From NCBI GenBank assembly GCA_021772615.1, contig JAJFLQ010000003.1:1-50131 (forward strand): 50,131 nucleotides of DNA, in the 5' to 3' direction. Numbering within the stretch: position 1 is the first letter of the stretch; every line of letters starts with the position of its first letter. This document shows, one piece after another, positions 18,709 to 27,111 of this stretch. This stretch comes from Verrucomicrobiota bacterium. GTDB lineage: Bacteria > Verrucomicrobiota > Lentisphaeria > JABSQK01 > JAJFLO01. A program made the translations under genes and the position numbers. Under the pieces are notes generated by a model. That model made no database searches, was not told the origin of the DNA, and was given only the letters and a program-made list of their open reading frames with translations.

Positions 18709-18953
18709 AAGCAGGACCTGATCAATCCAGGTTGAAAATCAAAGGTGGGTCAAGCCGCAAACGAGAGGGATTAGCGGCGCGCGCCGAAGCGAGACAGCAG
18801 AATCATCACGGCTGTGGTATACGGTACTCCGAATCGTTATGTGTGCCAATCGGAATCTGTCGGCAGCACAGATAACGTGACGACCGGCGATGGCTACTGC
18901 CGTTTATGCAAGGGGATTCGCATTCGCAGCTGAATACGCGGGTATGCGGCAGG

Positions 18954-20402
18954 CTAACGCCAGTCGTCGAGCGAGGCCAGTTTTTCCGCACTCACCGGTA
19001 CGGCAGTCCCCTCGACGCTGTCACCGAGAAAAGAAGGCAGGCCCAGATCCCTGGTCTCGCCCGCATCGGCTATGGGTTGAATGAACATGTCGAGATCCCG
19101 GATCATCTCGCCGACACACCCATACCGCAGGTCGGGATTCTTTTTCAGAGCTCGGCCAAGAATGTATTGGAGTTTCATGGGAAACAACGGGTCGATTGCA
19201 ACCGGTTCCTGAGGCCTGTCCCTTTGCACGCGACGGTGAAATCCCGTGATGGTGTCGGCCACGAAAGGCCGCTTCCCGAGGAGGAACTCGTAGGCAACAA
19301 CACCAAGCGAAAAGATGTCCGCGCGGTGGTCGACAATCGGAGACGTAAATGATTCCGGCGCCATGTAGGCCGGCGTACCCAGGATGTCCACAATCTGTGT
19401 GAGTTCGGAATTCGGCAGCCGCGCAATGCCGAAATCAGTCAACTTCACGATCCCGTCACGGTCTAAAAGGATATTCGCCGGCTTGATATCACGATGTGAA
19501 ATCGCATGTGCGTGCATCACGTCGAGGGCTGCGCCTACTTCTCGTATGATATGCACTTTCTCCGCGAGCGACGTGGACCTGCCCGTTTTGATCATTCGTG
19601 CGAGTGAACAACCGGACACGTACTCCATGACGATGTAGGGCACCTGCTCCTCGTCTTCAATACCGTAGTCGACGATTTCGACGATATTGGGATGCCGCAG
19701 CCGGGATGCCAGTTCAGCTTCACGAAGGAAACGCTCAAGCAATTCCCTGGTACGAGCTTCATCCTCCCCGTCCGGCTTATGTAAGACCTTTAATGCAAAA
19801 TTGAATTCTACGCCGTGATCGGCTTTCGAAGCAAGATACACAGATCCCATGCTTCCCAGTCCCAGGCATTGACGTAACACATAGCCGTCGATAACCCGAC
19901 GTGTAGCAGCGTCTCCATCTGCCTGGACGCTGCGCCGCCGCCAGGACAGTTCGAGCGTCGCCCGAACGGCGTTTACGACCCTGGCCGCAACGACTGGTCG
20001 GGTGATCACACCATCGCCGCCGAGTTGCGCACACACAGACAGTGCCTCAATACCGCGGGCAGCGGTGGCGATCATGACCGGCACGGTTTCGTCGGCCTTT
20101 CGCAGTGGCCGCAACGTGTCGCCGGAAGGCGACTCCCGGCACGCAACATCGTCGACAATAATCAGATCGACCGGACGCCTGCGAACCGCAAGCTCTGCAT
20201 CATCTATCGACACAGCGATGTCAACTTTAAATCCCCGGCTTGTCAACAATTTTTCCATCAGCGGCCGTTCCGTCAGATTGATGAGCAGCACACGGTACTC
20301 GCGCGCGTACGAACCGTGCCTGGATTGGCTGCAGTCGTTCCTGTGAAGAGACGACCTTGCCAGTTCGAATTGGCTGGAGGTCTGTCGTATCATAAGCGCC
20401 AT
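18954..20402 (-). CDS. Receiver-domain Ser/Thr protein kinase
   Basis: 482 residues from ATG 20402; a GTG at 20519 would add 39 residues without family support. Residues about 38-155 are a receiver-like domain (YRVLLINLTERPLMEKLL, DLIIVDDVACRES with the candidate phospho-Asp) in which the usual N-terminal acidic pair is missing. The kinase domain follows: GLGSMGSVY, Lys in FALKVLHK, HRDIKPANI, DFGIARL, MAPESF. No TM helix is seen, so it is cytoplasmic. A receiver joined directly to a Ser/Thr kinase links two-component input to Ser/Thr output; whether the degenerate receiver is phosphorylated is unknown. The last 40 residues are proline/valine-rich and unrecognised. Confidence 0.9.
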   Translation of the reverse strand: MALMIRQTSSQFELARSSLHRNDCSQSRHGSYAREYRVLLINLTERPLMEKLLTSRGFKVDIAVSIDDAELAVRRRPVDLIIVDDVACRESPSGDTLRPLRKADETVPVMIATAARGIEALSVCAQLGGDGVITRPVVAARVVNAVRATLELSWRRRSVQADGDAATRRVIDGYVLRQCLGLGSMGSVYLASKADHGVEFNFALKVLHKPDGEDEARTRELLERFLREAELASRLRHPNIVEIVDYGIEDEEQVPYIVMEYVSGCSLARMIKTGRSTSLAEKVHIIREVGAALDVMHAHAISHRDIKPANILLDRDGIVKLTDFGIARLPNSELTQIVDILGTPAYMAPESFTSPIVDHRADIFSLGVVAYEFLLGKRPFVADTITGFHRRVQRDRPQEPVAIDPLFPMKLQYILGRALKKNPDLRYGCVGEMIRDLDMFIQPIADAGETRDLGLPSFLGDSVEGTAVPVSAEKLASLDDWR

Positions 20403-20945
20403 CTCGCGTATATTTGGTAGATCGAAAAATATTGGGGCAACGGAAACCTTTACGTTACGGCACGGTGCCGGCGTCCAATGTTCACGTACACCCTTGCAGA
20501 GCAGGTGCGGCGCCGCCACACGCCGGCCAAATCACAAAAGCTGGTAGCATAAATCACACCAAACATGTCGATTAAATACGTAGTAAGGCCAGAACAAGCT
20601 TTAGAAATTCACATCGTCGGCCCGCATGGGGCCATCCATATATCCGTAACGTCAACAGAATAGACAACTTCTGCACCCACACACCGAAATTTTATGACCA
20701 GTGTCAATCGCTGTTGCGGCGCCATCAAGCGAGTGAAGTGTCACATTTTCGTACAGTTACGTTGCATCATGACACAGCCGCACTGCAGTACGGATCGCAG
20801 TCAAACTTATCAAAACGCAGCAGGCAAGGAACATCCGAATACATCATTATGCTATGGCATGCATATTGCTGCAAGGTGAGGGATGGTAACGCAACACGGG
20901 TAATTACGTACACGTAAAACAGTAACATGCGATATTGGACCATAA
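20403..20945. other. Divergent intergenic region
   Basis: About 540 bp between the receiver-kinase gene (minus) and the B-box-like gene (plus). It is richer in A and T than its neighbours and should hold both promoters. No gene, structured RNA or terminator is evident. A short stretch near 20850-20870 resembles part of the dispersed repeat (ATGGCATGCATA against ATGTCATGCATA in the 46104 copy), but the match is too short to call. Confidence 0.5.
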
Positions 20946-21365
20946 ATGACATCATATAAAAACCGAGAAACAGGCAACGACCGACCGGACTGGTGCAACG
21001 CTCATCCGCGCGTCCCGGCGTCAACTGCATGCCGCTGTTGTCACGTGCCACTCTGTAAAGCGTGTGTACATTCCAGCCACGGCCTCGACTTCTGTTCCAA
21101 TTTGTGTGAAGCCAATTTTTTCGTGGTGAATCGTCGGCAAGCGACGCTCTATGCCGATGCACAAAAGAAGAAACTACGTCATTCGCTGCGCCGGACGGCG
21201 GTGGTTCTTGCAGCGATCGCAGTATGCGCCGGTGCACTGGGATACTATCAGCATACACGACACCAGCGGCCGGCGACAAAGACATCCCAGATATCCGACA
21301 TCCAAACCGTCTCCGGCACGACGCCGCACAGTACGGACGCCAAGGTTATCCCCCTCGACTACTAA
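20946..21365 (+). CDS. B-box-type zinc-finger-like membrane protein
   Basis: 139 residues. The N-terminal part carries a Cys/His array: WCNAHPRVPASTACRCCHVPLCKACV followed by HGLDFCSNLC. This is the layout of a B-box-like zinc finger known from small bacterial membrane proteins. One TM helix (AVVLAAIAVCAGALGYY) near residues 85-102 places the finger in the cytoplasm. Function unknown; such domains usually mediate protein contacts. It precedes the Hpt gene by 85 bp on the same strand. Confidence 0.75.
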   Translation: MTSYKNRETGNDRPDWCNAHPRVPASTACRCCHVPLCKACVHSSHGLDFCSNLCEANFFVVNRRQATLYADAQKKKLRHSLRRTAVVLAAIAVCAGALGYYQHTRHQRPATKTSQISDIQTVSGTTPHSTDAKVIPLDY

Positions 21366-21450
21366 TCAGTGCGACGCCGGGGCCGCAAAAAACGCGGCAA
21401 ATAGCCGCGCGCCCGGTTGACGCCTGCCCAACGCCATGTAAGGTACACAT

Positions 21451-21822
21451 ATGAACACACATACCGATTCGACATCCGGCGATCTGATAAATAAGAAAGC
21501 CTTCAATATGATCCTCCGTGCAGGCGGCAAAAATCTGCTCGGCGAGCTCATCGGCATTTATCTTGAGGACACCCCGCAGCAAATTAAGGAAGCACGCGAC
21601 GCGATAGGAGCAGGTGACTTCAAGACCGCATCACGTGCGGTGCACTCACTGATCAGCATATCCGGCAACATCGGTGCGGACAGCGTAATGAACATGGCGG
21701 TTCAGATTGAGAAAATGGCCGAAGACGGCGATGGCGACGGCGTTGCGCGTGAGTTGGACAGACTCGAATGTGCATACAACAAGGTCCGTGTCGCACTCGA
21801 AGCAGAACTGCAGAATATTTGA
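21451..21822 (+). CDS. Histidine-containing phosphotransfer (Hpt) protein
   Basis: 123 residues from ATG 21451 with TAAGG nine bases upstream. A single Hpt domain: the phospho-His in ASRAVHSLISISGNIGADS, followed by AVQIEKMAEDGDGDGV. The family usually has HSLK; here the Lys is Ile, a modest change next to the active His. It has no kinase or receiver attached. Both hybrid kinases in the window (1033-3384, 24195-26939) end in receivers but lack Hpt domains, so this protein could carry phosphate from either to a response regulator (inference). Confidence 0.9.
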   Translation: MNTHTDSTSGDLINKKAFNMILRAGGKNLLGELIGIYLEDTPQQIKEARDAIGAGDFKTASRAVHSLISISGNIGADSVMNMAVQIEKMAEDGDGDGVARELDRLECAYNKVRVALEAELQNI

Positions 21823-21847
21823 CGCCGACGAATTCGACAGTCATTTC

Positions 21848-21867
21848 GCATCAGGCTAGCCTGATGC
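21848..21867. terminator. Perfect inverted repeat between convergent genes
   Basis: A 20-bp perfect palindrome with 8-bp arms GCATCAGG/CCTGATGC around CTAG. It lies 25 bp after the Hpt stop and about 100 bp from the end of the converging NtrC-like gene, the place for a bidirectional terminator. There is no T-run on either strand, so intrinsic termination is plausible but not proven. Confidence 0.5.
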
Positions 21868-21971
21868 CTTCAGACAACTTCTGCTGCGGCCACATATCGC
21901 ACCTCATCTCAGCGAGTTACGGAGAGCCCGAGATATCGAGGTAATTCATTACCTTTTCGAACGGGTTCTCG

Positions 21972-23129
21972 CTAGCGAGCCGGGGTCTGCCGGATCCGCT
22001 CGAAGTCGTATTTTCTTATATACTTGTACAACTGCCTGGCCGATATTCCCAGTGCCGCGGCCGCTTCCCGTCGTGTCGGATGGGCACACAACATTTCCGA
22101 GATGTGTTGCCTCTTTACGGCCTCCAGCGTAGCCGCGCCGTTCACGGGCCGCCGATTGCCGTTGCGATGATCGAACCGTAGGGCTTGGGCTTCTATCCTG
22201 CCGTTTTTCTCATGTTGCAGCGTCGACTCCACGACAGTCCGCAGTTCCCTCACGTTCCCGCGAAACGGATGGCATTGCAGCGTACGAATCGCGTCTGCAG
22301 TCAGGTAAGCGCTGACGTTGTGACAGGCACAGTATTCGTCAACAATCTGCTCCGCGATAAACGCAATGTCATCAAGACGCTCACGCAATGGCGGTATCGT
22401 GATGCAGGACGTCGCCAGGCGAAAATACAGATCTTCACGAAACCGACCATTCCAGACCTCATTGCGCAGCGGCAATTGCGTCGACGCAATAAAACGGAAA
22501 TTCACGATCGTTATTGAATCCGAACCAATTGAATGTAGTGTCCGATTTTCCAGAATTCGCAGGAGTGTCAGCTGATTTTCCGGACTAATCTGCTCAATTC
22601 GATCTATGTATGCTGTCTGAGCGTGCCGTATTCTCATTGCGCCTTGTTCGTCGGCTTGATGATTGACGGCAATCGGCAAACGACACGCCTGAACAATACA
22701 ATGTTCAATCCCGTGTGCGTCCACATCGGCAGCAGTTATCGTGAAGAAGTAACGCTGAGATCGGCCGCTCGCGCGATGAATGGCACGCGCAATCAGTTCC
22801 TTGCCGGTACCCGCTTCGCCCGTGAGCAAGACGTTGCACTCGGTCTGCGACAGGCGCTGCGCTGAATGCAGCGAACCGATAACCGCCGGGTCAACGGACA
22901 GAATGCCGTTAAACGGCCATGAGCCACTTTTGCCGGCAACACCAGAGACATCGGGAGCATGGTGTGCAGTTTGAAGGCACGACATCGGTATTGGCATCCC
23001 AGTTGGTAAAACGTTATGCGACTGTGTACGTAGTCGCGACAGAATTGACAGCACGTCCAATTGAACGGGCTCGGTTGCGAACAATGAACCTATAGCATTT
23101 GTCCAACCATAATCAAGCGATCCAGTCAT
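21972..23129 (-). CDS. NtrC-type AAA+ regulator, degenerate (no GAFTGA loop)
   Basis: 385 residues. No receiver domain; about 75 unrecognised residues, then an AAA+ core with Walker A GEAGTGK (104-110), Walker B region TAYIDRI (172-178) where the family has LDEI, the arginine-finger region FREDLYFRL, and sensor II GNVREL. The C-terminal Fis-type helix-turn-helix is TRREAAAALGISARQLYKYIRKY. Between Walker A and B the sequence does not contain the sigma-54-contacting GAFTGA loop or the preceding ESELFGH segment, and the catalytic Glu of Walker B is Arg177. It probably binds DNA but cannot be expected to open sigma-54 promoters; compare TyrR-like relatives. It could be a repressor or a partner of another activator. 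Confidence 0.85.
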   Translation of the reverse strand: MTGSLDYGWTNAIGSLFATEPVQLDVLSILSRLRTQSHNVLPTGMPIPMSCLQTAHHAPDVSGVAGKSGSWPFNGILSVDPAVIGSLHSAQRLSQTECNVLLTGEAGTGKELIARAIHRASGRSQRYFFTITAADVDAHGIEHCIVQACRLPIAVNHQADEQGAMRIRHAQTAYIDRIEQISPENQLTLLRILENRTLHSIGSDSITIVNFRFIASTQLPLRNEVWNGRFREDLYFRLATSCITIPPLRERLDDIAFIAEQIVDEYCACHNVSAYLTADAIRTLQCHPFRGNVRELRTVVESTLQHEKNGRIEAQALRFDHRNGNRRPVNGAATLEAVKRQHISEMLCAHPTRREAAAALGISARQLYKYIRKYDFERIRQTPAR

Positions 23130-23255
23130 TAGCCTATATTTACGAAAATCTTATATCTATTTCGCATTGCTTTTCGAGACCATTGGCACAAGTGACTTTT
23201 TTTTACTATTGCTGCAATGCGTTACACTAAATGTTGCGAAGGAATTGTAATTGAC

Positions 23256-24182
23256 ATGAAGATTCTGGTTACCGGCGGCGCCGGTTTTATTGGCAGTCAT
23301 ATTGTAGAACGTCTGTGCGACGCGCACGACGTTGTGGTCCTCGATGATGAGCGGACCGGAAGACGCGAGAACATCGATGGCATGCGTGCGGAAATGATTG
23401 TCGGCTCAATCCTCGACACAGATCTGCTCGATCGTGTCATGGTTGGCGTCGAACGCGTCTTTCACCTTGCTGCGATGGTAAGCGTGCCGGAGTCGGTCTC
23501 AGAGCCTGTTACCTGCACGTCGATCAATACGATTGGACTGCTTAATGTTCTGGAGGCAGCTGCGCGGCACGGTGTGAAGAAATTGTGTTTCAGCAGTTCT
23601 GCCGCGATCTACGGCGACGATCCGACCGTACCCAAGCACGAGGACATGCCGCCGCAACCCGCGAGTCCGTATGCGATCACCAAGCTGGACGGCGAGTATT
23701 ATTGTCGCTTATATAGTGTGTCCGGTCGCCTCAATACCGCGTCAATGCGGTATTTCAACGTCTACGGTCCCAGGCAGGACCCGCGCAGCCACTACGCGGC
23801 GGCTGTACCCATATTTATCTGCAACGCGCTACGCAACGCCCCGTTGACCATATACGGCGACGGCACACAAACCCGTGATTTCGTCTACGTCACCGATGTT
23901 GTCAACGCGAACATCGGCCTGGCGATGCAAACCGACATACACGGTGTATTCAATGTTGCCTCGGGTATGCGCATAACAATAGATGCGCTGGCCCGCGAGA
24001 TCATCGCGCTGTGCGGGTCCAGGTCTGAAATCCGATATGCCGAGGCACGCCCCGGCGACGTCAAGCATTCCGTTGCAGCCACTTCCAGGTTGGCCGGGAT
24101 CGGCATTGAGCCGACCTGTACATTTTCGCAGGGATTGAAGGCTACAATCGCGTACTTTCGTGACCGTAAAACGCGATCCTAG
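23256..24182 (+). CDS. NAD-dependent epimerase/dehydratase (SDR, UDP-glucose 4-epimerase type)
   Basis: 308 residues from ATG 23256, where the Rossmann fold starts at once (MKILVTGGAGFIGSHIVERL). An upstream frame to 23217 would add 13 unsupported residues. Catalytic features: Ser-rich strand CFSSSAAIYGD, Tyr/Lys in SPYAITKLDGEYY, NVYGPRQDP and the substrate loop FVYVTDVVNANIGL. The length is the usual one. It acts on nucleotide sugars for polysaccharide or glycan synthesis; the sugar cannot be named. It stands alone on the plus strand with 12 bp to the stop of the converging hybrid kinase. Confidence 0.93.
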   Translation: MKILVTGGAGFIGSHIVERLCDAHDVVVLDDERTGRRENIDGMRAEMIVGSILDTDLLDRVMVGVERVFHLAAMVSVPESVSEPVTCTSINTIGLLNVLEAAARHGVKKLCFSSSAAIYGDDPTVPKHEDMPPQPASPYAITKLDGEYYCRLYSVSGRLNTASMRYFNVYGPRQDPRSHYAAAVPIFICNALRNAPLTIYGDGTQTRDFVYVTDVVNANIGLAMQTDIHGVFNVASGMRITIDALAREIIALCGSRSEIRYAEARPGDVKHSVAATSRLAGIGIEPTCTFSQGLKATIAYFRDRKTRS

Positions 24183-24194
24183 CAACCCGTCGGG

Positions 24195-26939
24195 CTACGA
24201 CTGAAAGGCTTTGTCCAGGGTCGCTATAATTTGTTCCAGTTCAAAGGGCTTGGCAAGAAATCCAACCATTCCGGCTTCAAGACAGAGCCGACGATTTTCT
24301 TCCATCACATTTGCGGTCATCGCCAATATCATTACGTCTGACGTCTCACGGATGAGCCGCGTTGCCTCAATGCCGTCCATCACCGGCATGTGAACATCCA
24401 TCAAAACCACATCATACGAACGCTCGCGGCATCGTCGCACGGCGGCCTTGCCCGTACTTGCGATATCTACCTGCAACCCGAGAGTCCGCAACAGAGCTTC
24501 GGCAATCTTCTGATTGATGACCGTATCCTCCACGACCAATACGGTCTTGCGATAATTCCGGTGCGGCATGTCCATCTTATCATCGTGACCGGGAAGATCG
24601 CCCGCACCGCACGGGCGCAGTCGCAAATACACGGCAAAGGTCGACCCCTTGCCGACCGTGCTCCGCACGTCCAATCGTCCCCCCATGAGTTCCGCGAGTC
24701 CGCGACTTATTGTCAGCCCCAATCCACTTCCGCCAAACTTCCGGGTCGTGGAAATATCGGCCTGGTTGAAACCGTCGAATATATGCTCCAGCTGATCTTC
24801 AGGTATGCCGATTCCGGTGTCCACCACATCCATCTGCACGCCGGTGCAGCCGTCATCCTTAGGCGCCGTCGCAACCTCGACAGACACGCTGCCGGTTTCG
24901 GTGAATTTCAGCGCGTTACCAACAAGATTGATCAGGATCTGACGGATTCGTGTGGCATCACCGTGGAAATATCGCGCGGTGGAATCCGGATAGGTCATTT
25001 GCAGGCGTATACCCTGCTCTTCCGCTTTCGGCTGCAACAGATCAATGATCGCTTCGACAGTAGCGCGCAAATCACACGGCACGGTTTCGATCCGGGTTTT
25101 CCCCGCGTCGATCTTTGAATAGTCGAGAATATCGTTGACCACAGTGAGCAGCGACCGCGACGATAGGTTTATCATCTCGACATAGCGCCGCTGGTCGTGA
25201 GAAATATCTTGCTTGAGCAGCAGATCCGAAGCTCCGAGGATGCCGGTCATCGGCGTACGAATTTCATGGCTCATGTTGGCGAGAAAATTACCTTTCGCAA
25301 GAGCCGCGGATTCGGCAGCATCGCGGGCTGTAACGAGTGCCGTGTTGGCCGCAGACAATTCGCGGGTCTTTCTGTCGACTTCCGCTTCGATCAATGTCGT
25401 GGTGCCGGTAAGCAGGAGTAAGAAACTGCCCAGCAGTCCAGAGAACATCGCACCTCCGGCGATGACGCCCCACTCCTGCCACGAATAGCCGCTCCTGGCG
25501 GCTTCGTCGCCTCGATAGAATTCGAAACGCCAGAATTGTTCGCCAACGTGCAACGATGCGTTCCATACGGCGCTGTCCGGGTGGAATTCGGCAGACGCTG
25601 TGTCGGCGGTATTCACGGAGGCATACAGCGGACGAGAATCTGGTGTTAACGCACGAACACGCAACACAGCGTGTTCCGCGGTTCCGCCCATTACGGTTGT
25701 GATCATCCGGTCCAATGCGTACACGCCAACAGCATACCCGGTCAGGCTTTGCCGGCGATCCAGCACGGTGTAACTGGGCAGATCGTAACGGTATGCAGGG
25801 TGAAACATGATAACGACCTTCTCCGCCGGCCCCCAGTCGGCGACGACGGCGATCAATCGCCCGGTATCGCACGCTTTGTCCATCGCCTCACGGCAGACAG
25901 GATCGCTCCCCAGATTTACGCCTTGCCAATCGCTTTGCAGGGCAGCCGGTTCGATCCAGCATAGTGGATAAAGCGGTGAGCGCTCACCCGACGGCGCACC
26001 GCCGTTATCCGACTCGAGGTCGACAACGGTAAAATCGTGATTTCCGGAAAGGCGTTGAATCGCCTGTTCGAATTCCCGCCGCTCTGCTTCCGAGACCTTC
26101 GGCGCCCACGACAGAGCCAGAACACCCGGGTGCTTCAGAAACCCACGCTCCGCCAGCCTGTTGAAGGAGTCCGGTGTGATCTCCGCAAAACATTCGAATA
26201 CCTGCACCAGCGATGCGAGGACATCCACGTCGTAGTCGATGAGCGTCCTGATACTGTCGAATTTCTTCCTGGCAACTTCCCGAAGCTCGTCATTCTTGGA
26301 CGCCCATTGCCATCGATGCACCATGACAAACAAAACCATCGTAACGATGAGGGCAAACACGATGGGCAACATCACCACCGGTCGGGGTTCAACGATGCGT
26401 TGAAACCGACGTGGCGCGACGGCAAGTGTCAATAGCGTAATATTCACCACCCCATACACATCGCCGAACCACCACGCGGCCCACGTGTGCGCGTAATCCG
26501 TAAGCGATATGATCCCGGCGAGAGAAAGGAATGATACGCTCCATGTCGCATTGATCAGACAGCTAATCGGCCCGATCAGAATCAGAAACACGACGATGTC
26601 GCGAACCCGATGCAGCGGGCGATCGATGTCTACGGCAAGCCTGATCAACCACAACGCCGCCACGGCCTGAAATGTAGCGCCGACCCCGGTACCACAGGCG
26701 ACAATCACAGATGTCCACGTGAGACTGGACGCGACCGATACATTGATAAGAAATGAACCCAGGAAAATCGCCGGCCACAGGCGGTAGCCCACCATGATCA
26801 TCCCGGCAACGGCGATGCCGGATGGCGGCCAGATAATGGTCGCAAAGCCGGGCGGCAATGCGAATAACAGACCGATCTTGCCGCTTACGAAATATGCGGT
26901 GGCCCACGAGAGTACGACGAGACAGTAGTTTATATGCAT
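24195..26939 (-). CDS. Hybrid sensor histidine kinase with MASE1 and CHASE domains
   Basis: 914 residues from ATG 26939, which places the first TM helix at the N-terminus (CLVVLSWATAYFVSGKIGLL); earlier starts at 26999 and 27077 add polar sequence. Residues about 5-290 are MASE1 (GLLFALPPGFATIIWPPSGIAVAG is its hallmark; only 20 residues are needed for recognition: LPPGFATIIWPPSGIAVAG). A CHASE domain follows (VLALSWAPKVSEAERREFE, GVNLGSDPVCREAMDKA, YAVGVYALDRM), then a TM, a coiled coil, HisKA with [12 protein letters not shown], HATPase_c with NLVGNALKF, DTGIGIPED, GGSGLGLTI, and a receiver with phospho-Asp in VLMDVHMPVMDG. CHASE domains bind cytokinin in plant receptors; bacterial ligands are mostly unknown. 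No Hpt domain is present. Confidence 0.94.
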   Translation of the reverse strand: MHINYCLVVLSWATAYFVSGKIGLLFALPPGFATIIWPPSGIAVAGMIMVGYRLWPAIFLGSFLINVSVASSLTWTSVIVACGTGVGATFQAVAALWLIRLAVDIDRPLHRVRDIVVFLILIGPISCLINATWSVSFLSLAGIISLTDYAHTWAAWWFGDVYGVVNITLLTLAVAPRRFQRIVEPRPVVMLPIVFALIVTMVLFVMVHRWQWASKNDELREVARKKFDSIRTLIDYDVDVLASLVQVFECFAEITPDSFNRLAERGFLKHPGVLALSWAPKVSEAERREFEQAIQRLSGNHDFTVVDLESDNGGAPSGERSPLYPLCWIEPAALQSDWQGVNLGSDPVCREAMDKACDTGRLIAVVADWGPAEKVVIMFHPAYRYDLPSYTVLDRRQSLTGYAVGVYALDRMITTVMGGTAEHAVLRVRALTPDSRPLYASVNTADTASAEFHPDSAVWNASLHVGEQFWRFEFYRGDEAARSGYSWQEWGVIAGGAMFSGLLGSFLLLLTGTTTLIEAEVDRKTRELSAANTALVTARDAAESAALAKGNFLANMSHEIRTPMTGILGASDLLLKQDISHDQRRYVEMINLSSRSLLTVVNDILDYSKIDAGKTRIETVPCDLRATVEAIIDLLQPKAEEQGIRLQMTYPDSTARYFHGDATRIRQILINLVGNALKFTETGSVSVEVATAPKDDGCTGVQMDVVDTGIGIPEDQLEHIFDGFNQADISTTRKFGGSGLGLTISRGLAELMGGRLDVRSTVGKGSTFAVYLRLRPCGAGDLPGHDDKMDMPHRNYRKTVLVVEDTVINQKIAEALLRTLGLQVDIASTGKAAVRRCRERSYDVVLMDVHMPVMDGIEATRLIRETSDVMILAMTANVMEENRRLCLEAGMVGFLAKPFELEQIIATLDKAFQS

Positions 26940-27111
26940 GCTGCAATCCGTCTCCCCGGCATGGCCGCCGAAGTGCGCTCCGCTCCAGTCACGATGCATA
27001 CCGCCGTATGCCGGCGCCACCCTTGAAACGCCGATATCGCGTTTCCGGGCGGCCACACTGAAAAATCCGGAGGTCAATCATGGAAAATTCCTTGTGACAT
27101 GATGAAACTCA

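Noticed and set aside
18709..18953. Possible SAM riboswitch before the trans-sulfuration genes
   Set aside because: No conserved SAM-I or SAM-II core sequence found on the minus strand; only a short CCTG/CAGG stem next to the start.
23180..23200. TTGGCAC resembling a sigma-54 -24 element
   Set aside because: No GC-type -12 element at the required spacing.
25288..25872. 194-residue minus-strand open frame
   Set aside because: Overlaps the MASE1-CHASE kinase in another frame with Arg-rich, low-complexity sequence.
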